Assembly: GCA_039815505.1 (NCBI GenBank)
Contig: JBCBZE010000087.1
Location: 1-11,132 of the forward strand
Origin: CANLWN01 sp039815505
GTDB taxonomy: Bacteria > Bacteroidota > Bacteroidia > Flavobacteriales > Flavobacteriaceae
Direction: 5' to 3'
Length of the DNA: 11,132 nucleotides
Every line of letters begins with the position of its first letter. Positions within the stretch are counted from its first letter, which is position 1. Under the pieces are notes generated by a model that searched no databases, was not told where the DNA came from, and saw only the letters and a program-made list of their open reading frames with translations. Made by a program: the position numbers and the translations under genes. Positions 1-6,882 of the stretch are shown here, piece by piece.

Positions 1-594
1 AATATTGGTGAACACACCATCCGTTACATTGTAAATGGTCCCCGTATCCTCGTCAGAGGAAATAAAACTGAATTCCCCGGATATGATCCTATTTTCTTTA
101 TCGATGGATGTTATCCGAATAAAAACTTCCGTGGTTTCCTCGGTATCTATATCATCATTTTCTCCATTCGCGATATCCCCTTCCGTATAACCGCCCCCGG
201 CTATTTCCAATCCATTGTCGCTTTGGACCATAGTCCATTCCTTACCGGCAATGACCGTGTCAAAATCGAATCCTGCCATGGCCAGGGCAATACCCTTGGC
301 ATTATTGGAGCTTACAATTTCCAATCCAAAGAGGGCGATGGCATAAAAGCCGGACTGTTCTGCTATTGAAGCGCCTATGAATTCTTGGATCGTAGCATTG
401 AATGCATTACCATTGACCGTGGCCGTTAGGGATGCTCCGTTGGAATCGGTATCCATATCGTCCATGGCGTCGTCATCTCCCATGTCCTCGGACGTTTCCA
501 ATGGATCATCGTCCGTACCCGAATCATCCGAGGAGCAAGAGGAGAAAATAGATAGTGTTAACAATATACAACAAAGAAATTTTAAGATTCTCAT
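1..594 (-). CDS. Surface lipoprotein, DUF6252-like (C-terminal end cut by window edge)
   Basis: The reading frame opens at the ATG at 594 and runs off the left edge without a stop, giving 198 visible residues. Residues 1-19 are a signal peptide ending FSSC, so Cys20 is the likely lipidation site. The next residues are SSDD, which fits the acidic lipoprotein export signal that sends flavobacterial lipoproteins to the cell surface. Residues 23-50 form a very acidic Asp/Glu linker. The folded part begins around residue 54 with a short beta-rich pattern (TATVNGNAFNA) and ends with YNVTDGVFTNI. This start and end resemble the DUF6252 family of small Bacteroidota lipoproteins, whose members finish close to such a motif, so probably only a few residues are missing. 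The function is unknown. The gene lies 53 bp downstream of the next minus-strand gene and may be co-transcribed with it. I am sure of the lipoprotein call and less sure of the family. Confidence 0.8.
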   Translation of the reverse strand, partial: MRILKFLCCILLTLSIFSSCSSDDSGTDDDPLETSEDMGDDDAMDDMDTDSNGASLTATVNGNAFNATIQEFIGASIAEQSGFYAIALFGLEIVSSNNAKGIALAMAGFDFDTVIAGKEWTMVQSDNGLEIAGGGYTEGDIANGENDDIDTEETTEVFIRITSIDKENRIISGEFSFISSDEDTGTIYNVTDGVFTNI

Positions 595-629
595 GAATTT
601 TCTAATTAATAGGGTTCTTTATGTTCGTT

Positions 630-659
630 TTGGAGGGTTATGATACACTATTCCTCCAA
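630..659. repeat. Short inverted repeat over the stop of the 170-residue gene
   Basis: TTGGAGG (630-636) and CCTCCAA (653-659) are perfect 7-bp complements around a 16-base loop that contains the TAG stop at 648-650. No T-run follows on either strand, so it is not a standard intrinsic terminator. It could be a weak mRNA hairpin between the two minus-strand genes, or chance. Confidence 0.35.
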
Positions 660-1160
660 TTTGATATCGGCCATTTGCAACAACATGCTCCTGTCGTTCA
701 TTTCAACCATTTTAAATGCATTTCTCACATTTTCAGGAACAGTTTGCCACAATGCATCCGCATTTTCCTTGGAGCTTATGGATATTGACGCCGTGCCACC
801 GCTAAAGTTTTTCGAGGCTTTCTTTACTCCCTTTACGCTGGAAATATGTGCGTACAACCGGTTTAAATGCTCGTCGTCATAAGCTACTTGTTGCACATCT
901 ATGACCACTCCTCCTTTTGATTTTGCTCCTTTCTTCTTACCGGAACCAAACAAGGAGCCAATGGTTTTTATGGTTTCCTTGGAATTTTCGACCGTACTTT
1001 TAATGGCATCGTTGGTATTCTTACTGGTTTCATTTACCTCTTCTGTTTTTTTGTTGACCTGGTCCACCTCTTTGATCACTTTTGGCTTATTGTCCTGTCC
1101 TTGTACCGAGAAAAACGCAAAACAGCCTAGAATAAGCATGTACTTTTTTAGCACTTTCAT
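648..1160 (-). CDS. Secreted protein of unknown function with coiled coil and possible ferredoxin-like C-terminal domain
   Basis: This is a 170-residue protein that I do not recognise. Residues 1-21 form a signal peptide (basic start, hydrophobic core, VQGQ end). Cys13 in LILGC could be a lipobox, but hydrophobic residues continue after it, so ordinary signal peptidase cleavage near residue 21-22 is more likely. Residues 24-66 are rich in Lys, Glu, Asn and Thr with heptad-like spacing and probably form a helix or coiled coil. Residues 72-84 are a Gly/Lys/Ser linker. Residues 85-170 show an apparent beta-alpha-beta-alpha-beta order, with a GVKKASKNFSGGTASISI stretch reminiscent of heavy-metal-associated (HMA) ferredoxin-like folds but without a CxxC metal site. 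The fold is an inference from the pattern only. The gene is upstream of the partial lipoprotein on the same strand and divergent from the sensor kinase. Confidence 0.85.
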   Translation of the reverse strand: MKVLKKYMLILGCFAFFSVQGQDNKPKVIKEVDQVNKKTEEVNETSKNTNDAIKSTVENSKETIKTIGSLFGSGKKKGAKSKGGVVIDVQQVAYDDEHLNRLYAHISSVKGVKKASKNFSGGTASISISSKENADALWQTVPENVRNAFKMVEMNDRSMLLQMADIKLEE

Positions 1161-1248
1161 ACTGAACTATTTAAATTATTGAATTCGTTTCCATTAAGAA
1201 AGGTAGATGTAATCACGATGTATCACTATATAGAATTAGTAATCGTCC

Positions 1249-1297
1249 CTGTTTTGTAGTTTAACGTTAGGAACCGGTATACAAACGTGTAAAACAG
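1249..1297. repeat. Nested dyad in the divergent intergenic region
   Basis: Three symmetric elements share nearly the same centre (about 1273-1276): CTGTTTT (1249-1255) with AAAACAG (1291-1297), ACGTT (1264-1268) with AACGT (1284-1288), and the palindrome ACCGGT (1273-1278). The dyad lies about 75 bp upstream of the kinase promoter and about 90 bp upstream of the divergent gene start at 1160. It could be an operator for a dimeric regulator or a cruciform-prone spacer. The arms are short and the spacing between inner and outer arms is uneven, so chance is possible. Confidence 0.35.
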
Positions 1298-1350
1298 TGG
1301 GTCAACCAATATATTGCCAAGGGGTAATTCCTTCATTTATAGCAGTATGA

Positions 1351-1382
1351 TTGCTTTTGAGTCCTAAAAACCGTTAAATTTG
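1351..1382 (+). promoter_or_regulatory. Bacteroidota-type promoter of the sensor kinase operon
   Basis: TTG at 1351-1353 and TAAATTTG at 1375-1382 are separated by 21 bp. This matches the flavobacterial -33/-7 consensus TTG-N17-23-TAnnTTTG exactly. Transcription would start near 1389, leaving a leader of only about 11 bases before the ATG at 1400. Confidence 0.65.
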
Positions 1383-1399
1383 AGGTTTAAGACGTCTAC

Positions 1400-3196
1400 A
1401 TGCAAAACCAAACCAAAAAAACAGGACTAACTTTATTTTTTTTAGTGTACACAACATTGTTTTTTGCACAATCTTCCGTTCTGGATTCCCTTTTGGTGCA
1501 ATTAAACAAACATTCAAATAGGGATACGGTAAGAGTTGGACTCTTGGTAAACACGGCATGGAACATGACGCATACCGATCCAGAAAACGCCTTTGTTTAT
1601 GTGGATGAAGCCTTGGATATTGCTACGGATATAGGATGGGCTAAGGGTAGGGTGGGCGCATTGCGCCAAAAAGGGAATTTATATTATGTAATGGCGGATA
1701 ACCTTAATGCCATGGAGGCTTTTCAGCAAGGTTTAAAGATTGCCCAAGAGGCTAATGAAAAGATATATGAGGCCAGTCTTTACGGAAACCTAGGAAATAT
1801 ACATGCCGATATGAAGGAGAATGAAAAGGCATTGAAAAACTACAACCTATACCTTTCAACGGCAAGAGAACTAGGGCAAAAACCAGATCAGGTAAGGGCA
1901 CTTTCCAATATCGGGCTTATTTACAACGATCAAGGGGAATATGACCAAGGTGTTTTATACTTGGAACAGGCCCTCGCCATCGCCAAGGATGAAAAGAACG
2001 ATTATTTCATAGCGGCGATCATCAATAATATAGGACTTTCCTATAAGTATAAAAAAGACTATACAACTTCCCTTTCCCATTATAAACAGGCCGCGGACTT
2101 AGCGAAATCTACACAGAACAAATATATAGAGGCATCTGCACTGAACAGTATAGGCAAGGTGAATATTCTGTTGGAAAATTTTGATATGGCCAAAGCGAAA
2201 AGCACAGAGGCCTTAAAATTAGCGGAAGAGATTAATGCCGTGGAATGGCAGGCCGATGCGTGGGAGGTATTGAGCACGGCATATGAGCATGAAGGTAATT
2301 CCGAAAAGGCGCTTGCCGCCTATAAAAATTATGTGCGATTTAGGGACAGTGTCCTGAGCGAAGAGAAAAAGGCCGAGCTTACCAGAAAAGAAATGCAGTT
2401 TAGATTAGAAAAACAGGAAGCGGATGCAAATGCGGTTATTCAGCAACAGCGACTGGTTAAAAACGGGGTCATTATCGGCGGAGTGGCGTTACTCATAGCT
2501 TCTGTTTTTGGGTATTTCCTATATAAAAGAAGAAGGGATGCCCTGGAACAAAAAAAGGCTGCTGAATTCCATTCCAAAGTAGCGGAAACCGAGTTGAAGG
2601 CACTGCGATCACAAATGAACCCTCATTTTATCTTTAACGCCCTGAATTCCATAAGCGATTATATGGCAAAGAACAATGTGGATATAGCCAATACGTATTT
2701 ATTGAAATTTGCCAAGCTTACCCGTTCTATATTGGAAAGTTCCGAAAAGAAGTGGATCAACCTCAGTGAGGACCTTGAACTGATGGAGCTCTACATCCAG
2801 ATAGAAGCACTTCGATTAAAAAACAAACTTTCCCATACAATTACCGTGGCCCAAGAGATCGATGCAGAAAACACTTTGGTGCCCCCTATGCTTTTACAGC
2901 CTTTTATCGAAAATAGTATTTGGCACGGTATAGCGGCAAAAGAGGGCAAAGGTCATATAGCCATTGGTATACGAAAGGAAGGCGATATGGTGGTCTGCAG
3001 TGTGGACGATAATGGCGTAGGTCGTAAAAAAACGTTGAATGTCAAGACCGATTATACGTCTATGGGGGTAAAGATTACGGAAAGTAGGTTGGATATCATT
3101 GGTCAGTTGAAAAAGGTAAAGGGGAGTATAGCCATGTTCGATAAAAAGGAAGGCTTACTCGTAGAGCTTAAGCTACCATTGGAACTGCGTTTTTAA
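1400..3196 (+). CDS. TPR-containing sensor histidine kinase, LytS/His_kinase (PF06580) type
   Basis: This 598-residue membrane kinase begins with a signal peptide at residues 1-23 (cleavage after FFAQ or nearby). A run of tetratricopeptide repeats at about residues 55-320 would lie in the periplasm. One membrane span follows at about 354-375, then basic KRRRD residues and a short cytoplasmic coiled coil to about 398. The kinase core has the phospho-acceptor motif MNPHFIFNALNSI with His409, and the ATP-binding domain has PFIENSIWHGI (501-511) and the DDNGVG loop (536-541). The last glycine box is the variant SMGVKITESRL. Kinases of this class usually phosphorylate LytTR regulators, and one starts 9 bp downstream. 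What the TPR region senses is not evident; a partner protein or peptide is an inference. The start at 1400 is supported by the signal peptide and by the promoter ending at 1382. Confidence 0.95.
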   Translation: MQNQTKKTGLTLFFLVYTTLFFAQSSVLDSLLVQLNKHSNRDTVRVGLLVNTAWNMTHTDPENAFVYVDEALDIATDIGWAKGRVGALRQKGNLYYVMADNLNAMEAFQQGLKIAQEANEKIYEASLYGNLGNIHADMKENEKALKNYNLYLSTARELGQKPDQVRALSNIGLIYNDQGEYDQGVLYLEQALAIAKDEKNDYFIAAIINNIGLSYKYKKDYTTSLSHYKQAADLAKSTQNKYIEASALNSIGKVNILLENFDMAKAKSTEALKLAEEINAVEWQADAWEVLSTAYEHEGNSEKALAAYKNYVRFRDSVLSEEKKAELTRKEMQFRLEKQEADANAVIQQQRLVKNGVIIGGVALLIASVFGYFLYKRRRDALEQKKAAEFHSKVAETELKALRSQMNPHFIFNALNSISDYMAKNNVDIANTYLLKFAKLTRSILESSEKKWINLSEDLELMELYIQIEALRLKNKLSHTITVAQEIDAENTLVPPMLLQPFIENSIWHGIAAKEGKGHIAIGIRKEGDMVVCSVDDNGVGRKKTLNVKTDYTSMGVKITESRLDIIGQLKKVKGSIAMFDKKEGLLVELKLPLELRF

Positions 3197-3205
3197 AATC
3201 GTTTT

Positions 3206-3958
3206 ATGATAAAAGCTATTATTGTTGATGACGAAAAGCACTGTGCGGACAGGATAAAGCTACTTTTGGGCAAGTACACCGGTACTATAGCACTCATTGG
3301 TAGCTATACCACCATAGGAGAAGCTAAGGGTGCCATTGAATCAATGGCTCCGGATGTGGTCTTTTTGGATGTTCATTTAAACGAGGATACCGGCTTTGAC
3401 CTGTTGCGACAACTTAAGCTAATTAATTTTGAAATTATTTTTACTACCGCCTATGATAGCTATGCCTTGGACGCATTCAAGTTTTCGGCCTTGGACTATC
3501 TTCTAAAACCCATTCATGGGGAAGATTTTGACATAACCATGGCAAGGCTCAAGGAAAGGACCGGATTAAAGGATACTTCAAAAAAAATAGAAGTGCTTTT
3601 CCATAATTTCGGTAATAAAATAAGCCGGTTAAAAAAAATCGTCATACCTACTTTGGAAGGTCTTACGTTCATTAATGCGTCCGAAATCGTTAGATGCCAG
3701 TCCGATGGGAACTGTACCGATATTTTTTACGGTAAGGGCAAAAGGATCACCGCTACCAAAACATTAAAACATTTTGAGGAAATTCTTGGAGAGGACCTTT
3801 TTTTTAGGGTACATAAATCCCATTTTATAAACATGTCCTGTATCGATAAATATTTCAAGGGAAAAGGAGGGTATGTACTCATGCAGGACGGCGCACACAT
3901 AGAGGTGGCGGTGAGAAGAAAGGAAGAATTTCTCAGAAAACTCAAGGATATGGATTAA
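3206..3958 (+). CDS. LytTR-family response regulator, partner of the upstream kinase
   Basis: This is a 250-residue DNA-binding response regulator. Residues 1-120 form the receiver domain: acidic pair Asp8-Asp9, phospho-acceptor Asp55 in VVFLDVHL, Thr80/Thr81, and Lys101 in LLKP. Residues about 142-247 form a LytTR DNA-binding domain, with the typical EIVRCQSDGNCTDIF start, a TKTLKHFEEIL helix and the FFRVHKSHFINM motif. The gene begins 9 bp after the kinase stop, so the two form an operon and almost certainly a two-component pair. Phosphorylation at Asp55 by the kinase would be expected to promote dimerisation and binding to direct-repeat sites; none could be assigned here. The stop lies 4 bp from the stop of the convergent isomerase-like gene, leaving no room for a dedicated terminator. 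Confidence 0.95.
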   Translation: MIKAIIVDDEKHCADRIKLLLGKYTGTIALIGSYTTIGEAKGAIESMAPDVVFLDVHLNEDTGFDLLRQLKLINFEIIFTTAYDSYALDAFKFSALDYLLKPIHGEDFDITMARLKERTGLKDTSKKIEVLFHNFGNKISRLKKIVIPTLEGLTFINASEIVRCQSDGNCTDIFYGKGKRITATKTLKHFEEILGEDLFFRVHKSHFINMSCIDKYFKGKGGYVLMQDGAHIEVAVRRKEEFLRKLKDMD

Positions 3959-3962
3959 GTAT

Positions 3963-4829
3963 TTAGACGTCGCATATGGAAAATGCTTGTTTCAACGCTT
4001 CTATTTTATCGTCCCTTGTAGGGATAAACTCCTGGGCAACATGTCCTTTAAAGCCTGTTTCTAAAATAGCACGCATAATGGCAGGGTAATATAGTTCCTG
4101 GCTCTCATCTATTTCATGTCTACCAGGGACTCCCGCCGTATGATAATGTCCAAAATAGGCATGATGGTTTCGTATAGTTCTAATAATATCTCCCTCTTGG
4201 ATCTGCATATGGTAAATATCATAAAGCAATTTAAAGTTATCCGATGCTATTTTTTTACAAAGTTCAACACCCCATTTGGTACTATCGCACATATAATCAG
4301 GATGGTTAATTTGATTAAACAGTTCCATTTGAATGACCACCCCGTGCTTTTCCGCCAAAGGCATTATTTGTTGTAGCCCCTTAGCACAGTTCTGTAAACC
4401 TGTGGAATCATCCATTCCCCTTCTATTGCCACTAAAACAGATAAGGTTGGTGTACCCGGCTTTGGCTACTTTGGGAATGATGTCCGTATAGTTTTTAATC
4501 AAAGTCTCATGGTATTGCGGGTCGTTCCATCCTTCCGTAAGGCTTATTTCCGCCCCATTGCACATGGTACATTGTATATTGTACTTTTTTAATAATGGCC
4601 AATCTTTAGGGCCTATTAGATCAATGGCTTTAATACCTAACTGGGTTAAGGTGCGTAAGAAATCTTCCAAAGGCACCTCCCCAAAGCACCATTGGCATAC
4701 ACTATGATTGATATTGTTTTTTAGTAGAAATTCTTTTTCCCGTCCGGTTTCCGAAGCATCGGCCGTTTTAAATGTCAATAATCCCGCCGAGGCTGCCGCC
4801 GAGGTACCGATAAAAGTTCTTCTTTTCAT
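3963..4829 (-). CDS. Tat-exported TIM-barrel protein, hydroxypyruvate isomerase-like (sugar phosphate isomerase/epimerase family)
   Basis: This 288-residue protein starts with a twin-arginine signal (MKRRTFIG, then an Ala-rich core to about residue 25), so it is probably exported folded. The rest is an AP_endonuc_2-type (xylose isomerase-like) TIM barrel. Likely metal ligands, at the places expected in this family, are Glu169 (QMELFNQ), Asp204 (LLYDIYH), His230 (FGHYHTAG) and Glu267 (AQEFIP). The ELFN...HPDYM stretch and the QEGDIIRTI helix resemble hydroxypyruvate isomerase (Hyi). Family members interconvert ketose and aldose or hydroxy-aldehyde forms, but many flavobacterial paralogs have unknown substrates, so I give no gene symbol. 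The start at 4829 is fixed by the Tat motif and follows an A-rich leader. It converges on the response regulator and diverges from the DUF3820 gene. Confidence 0.9.
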   Translation of the reverse strand: MKRRTFIGTSAAASAGLLTFKTADASETGREKEFLLKNNINHSVCQWCFGEVPLEDFLRTLTQLGIKAIDLIGPKDWPLLKKYNIQCTMCNGAEISLTEGWNDPQYHETLIKNYTDIIPKVAKAGYTNLICFSGNRRGMDDSTGLQNCAKGLQQIMPLAEKHGVVIQMELFNQINHPDYMCDSTKWGVELCKKIASDNFKLLYDIYHMQIQEGDIIRTIRNHHAYFGHYHTAGVPGRHEIDESQELYYPAIMRAILETGFKGHVAQEFIPTRDDKIEALKQAFSICDV

Positions 4830-4879
4830 TTTTTTAAAAAGCTTTGTCCAGTTAAAGATAATTTTTTTAGATTTAAAAA

Positions 4880-5116
4880 ATGGAGATACGACCAGATGCT
4901 GAAAAATTATTGGAATTGGCCCATTACAAAATGCCTTTTGGAAAATTTAAGGATAGGTATTTAGTAGACTTGCCCGAACCTTATTTAACGTGGTTTCAAC
5001 AAAAAGGTTTTCCTTCTGGAAAGCTGGGGGAGCTTCTAAGGGCTATGTACGAAATAAAAATTAATGGATTGGAACCCTTGATCCGAAAGATTCAAAAAGA
5101 ATTTCCAAAAGATTAA
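4880..5116 (+). CDS. DUF3820 family small protein
   Basis: This 78-residue cytoplasmic protein has the DUF3820 (PF12843) signature at residues 18-45: MPFGKFKDRYLVDLP, then YLTWFQQKGFPSGKLG. There is no signal peptide or membrane span. The Pfam name for the family mentions a quorum-sensing-regulated virulence factor, but the biochemical role is not established and the name should not be taken as a function here. The ATG at 4880 follows an A/T-rich leader (TTTAAAAAATGG) with no Shine-Dalgarno site, as is normal in Bacteroidota. The gene lies 55 bp upstream of pyrG on the same strand. A link to nucleotide metabolism from this proximity would be speculation, because pyrG appears to have its own promoter element. 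Confidence 0.88.
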   Translation: MEIRPDAEKLLELAHYKMPFGKFKDRYLVDLPEPYLTWFQQKGFPSGKLGELLRAMYEIKINGLEPLIRKIQKEFPKD

Positions 5117-5122
5117 CCGGTA

Positions 5123-5161
5123 TTTGTTACAACAATTCGTATCTTTATGCCCCGTAACAAA
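5123..5161. repeat. Perfect 8-bp dyad flanking the likely pyrG promoter element
   Basis: TTTGTTAC (5123-5130) and GTAACAAA (5154-5161) are exact reverse complements separated by 23 bp. The possible -7 element is in the spacer, and the right arm begins about where transcription would start. No T-run follows, so it does not look like a terminator for the DUF3820 gene. An operator or a leader hairpin affecting pyrG is possible. Confidence 0.5.
5140..5147 (+). promoter_or_regulatory. Possible -7 element for pyrG
   Basis: TATCTTTA matches seven of the eight positions of TAnnTTTG. It would place transcription start near 5153-5154, in or just after a run of four C (5150-5153), with a leader of about 18 bases. 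No TTG lies at the usual 17-23 bp upstream; the nearest is TTTG at 5123-5126, only 13 bp away. The element sits in the middle of a perfect 8-bp dyad (5123-5161). Confidence 0.4.
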
Positions 5162-5171
5162 CAACCCCATC

Positions 5172-6809
5172 ATGTCGCAGACCAAGTATATCTTCGTTAC
5201 GGGAGGCGTTACCTCTTCATTGGGAAAAGGTATTATCGCCGCTTCTTTGGCCAAACTATTACAGGCCCGTGGCTACAGGACCACCATACAAAAATTAGAT
5301 CCCTATATTAATGTTGACCCTGGTACATTAAACCCTTATGAACATGGGGAATGTTATGTGACGGATGATGGAGCGGAAACTGATTTGGACCTTGGGCACT
5401 ATGAACGTTTCTTAAATGTAAGGACATCACAGGCCAATAATGTTACAACGGGAAGGATTTACCAAAGTGTTATTGAAAAGGAGCGCAGGGGAGAATTTTT
5501 GGGGAAGACCGTTCAAGTTGTTCCGCATATTACCAACGAAATAAAGGAACGCATACAGATACTGGGCAAGAGCTGTGATTATGATATCGTGATTACCGAA
5601 ATAGGAGGTACCGTAGGGGATATAGAATCCCTACCTTATATAGAGGCCGTACGACAATTGTTATGGGAATTGGGAGAGAACAACGGTATTGTTGTTCATC
5701 TTACATTGGTCCCTTTTCTGTCAGCTGCTGGCGAGTTAAAGACCAAGCCTACACAACACTCGGTCAAAACCTTGATGGAAAGTGGGATAAAAGCCGATAT
5801 TTTGGTGTGTAGGACAGAACATCATATTTCCGATGATATAAAAAAGAAATTGGCACTGTTCTGCAATGTAAAGCAAGAAGCGGTGATACAATCCATCGAT
5901 GCCTCCACCATTTACGATGTACCGGTAATGATGCAAGATGAGGGTCTGGATAAAGTAACACTCCAGAAGTTGGCCCTCCCTGATGATTCCCTGCCGGATT
6001 TGACGCAATGGAACGAGTTTTTGGATCGTCACAAAAACCCGGGACATGAAGTAACCATAGGGCTTATTGGGAAGTATGTAGAACTGCAGGATTCGTATAA
6101 ATCCATTTTGGAAGCCTTTATCCATGCCGGGGCCATGAACGAGGTAAAGGTAAATGTGAGGTCCATACATTCCGAACATATTACCCAAGAAAATTTTGAT
6201 CAGAAAATGCACGGTTTGGATGGTATCTTGGTGGCGCCAGGTTTTGGTGAACGCGGCATAGAAGGTAAGATTAGGGCCGTACAATATGCTAGGGAAAACG
6301 GTATTCCCTTTTTGGGAATCTGTCTCGGAATGCAAATGGCGGTAATAGAATTTGCCAGAAACGTATTGGGATTGGCCAACGCGAATTCCACGGAAATGGA
6401 TGAAAGCACGCCTTACCCTGTTATCAATTTAATGGAGGCACAAAAGACAATTACCAACAAAGGGGGTACCATGCGTCTAGGTGCCTGGGACTGTGAGTTA
6501 ATGCCCGGTAGTCTGGTGCAAGAAGTATATCGAGGAGAAACCGATATTTCCGAGCGGCACCGACATCGTTATGAATTCAATAATGACTTTAAGGCACAAA
6601 TGGAAGGGACCGGGCTTGTAGCTTCGGGAATAAATAAAGAGACCGGACTGGTGGAGATTATTGAATTGCCTTCACATCCATGGTTTATAGGTGTTCAATA
6701 CCATCCGGAATATAAAAGTACGGTAGCCAATCCACACCCGCTTTTTGTAGGCTTCGTAAAAGCTGTTCTGCAATACAAAAAGCAACAAACTAATGCCAGT
6801 TTGGCATAA
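5172..6809 (+). CDS. pyrG: CTP synthase (glutamine hydrolysing)
   Basis: CTP synthase makes CTP from UTP, ATP and glutamine, the last step of pyrimidine nucleotide synthesis, in the cytoplasm. The 545 residues match the usual family length (about 535-550). The N-terminal synthase domain (1 to about 270) has the P-loop-like KYIFVTGGVTSSLGKGI and the highly conserved KLDPYINVDPGTLNPYEHGE stretch starting at Lys41. The C-terminal glutamine amidotransferase domain (about 295-535) has the oxyanion PGFGERG (356-362), nucleophile Cys384 in LGICLGMQMA, and the His511/Glu513 pair in QYHPEY. The frame is open back to a TTG at 5124, but the ATG at 5172 gives the family's normal N-terminus (MSQTKYIF), and the extension would start inside the upstream dyad. 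It is followed by yidC, whose promoter overlaps the end of this gene. All catalytic residues are present. Confidence 0.98.
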   Translation: MSQTKYIFVTGGVTSSLGKGIIAASLAKLLQARGYRTTIQKLDPYINVDPGTLNPYEHGECYVTDDGAETDLDLGHYERFLNVRTSQANNVTTGRIYQSVIEKERRGEFLGKTVQVVPHITNEIKERIQILGKSCDYDIVITEIGGTVGDIESLPYIEAVRQLLWELGENNGIVVHLTLVPFLSAAGELKTKPTQHSVKTLMESGIKADILVCRTEHHISDDIKKKLALFCNVKQEAVIQSIDASTIYDVPVMMQDEGLDKVTLQKLALPDDSLPDLTQWNEFLDRHKNPGHEVTIGLIGKYVELQDSYKSILEAFIHAGAMNEVKVNVRSIHSEHITQENFDQKMHGLDGILVAPGFGERGIEGKIRAVQYARENGIPFLGICLGMQMAVIEFARNVLGLANANSTEMDESTPYPVINLMEAQKTITNKGGTMRLGAWDCELMPGSLVQEVYRGETDISERHRHRYEFNNDFKAQMEGTGLVASGINKETGLVEIIELPSHPWFIGVQYHPEYKSTVANPHPLFVGFVKAVLQYKKQQTNASLA

Positions 6810-6833
6810 ACTGTACAATTGGGCATATATTTG
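6800..6833 (+). promoter_or_regulatory. Consensus Bacteroidota promoter for yidC
   Basis: TTTG (6800-6803) and TATATTTG (6826-6833) are separated by 22 bp and match the -33/-7 consensus. The -33 element is inside the last codons of pyrG, so yidC can be transcribed on its own as well as by read-through. Transcription would begin near 6840 and give an A/C-rich, apparently unstructured leader of about 43 bases. Confidence 0.65.
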
Positions 6834-6882
6834 CGTACGTAAAAACCAAACTACTACATATTATACAAATTAGCTTATCCGG

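Noticed and set aside
377..643. Plus-strand open frame over the lipoprotein start
   Set aside because: It is antisense to a lipoprotein with a clear signal peptide and lipobox; its Ser-rich product is the complement of the acidic linker.
1198..1205. TACCTTTC (minus strand) as a -7 element for the 170-residue gene
   Set aside because: It matches seven of eight positions but there is no TTG at the required distance, so it may be chance in A/T-rich DNA.
5124..5171. In-frame TTG-initiated 16-residue extension of CTP synthase
   Set aside because: The ATG at 5172 gives the normal family N-terminus; the extension lies in the dyad and possible promoter and has no resemblance to the family.
5736..6335. 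Minus-strand open frame of 199 codons inside pyrG
   Set aside because: It lies wholly within an intact, confidently assigned pyrG, and its translation has no domain or composition of a real protein; it is a shadow frame.
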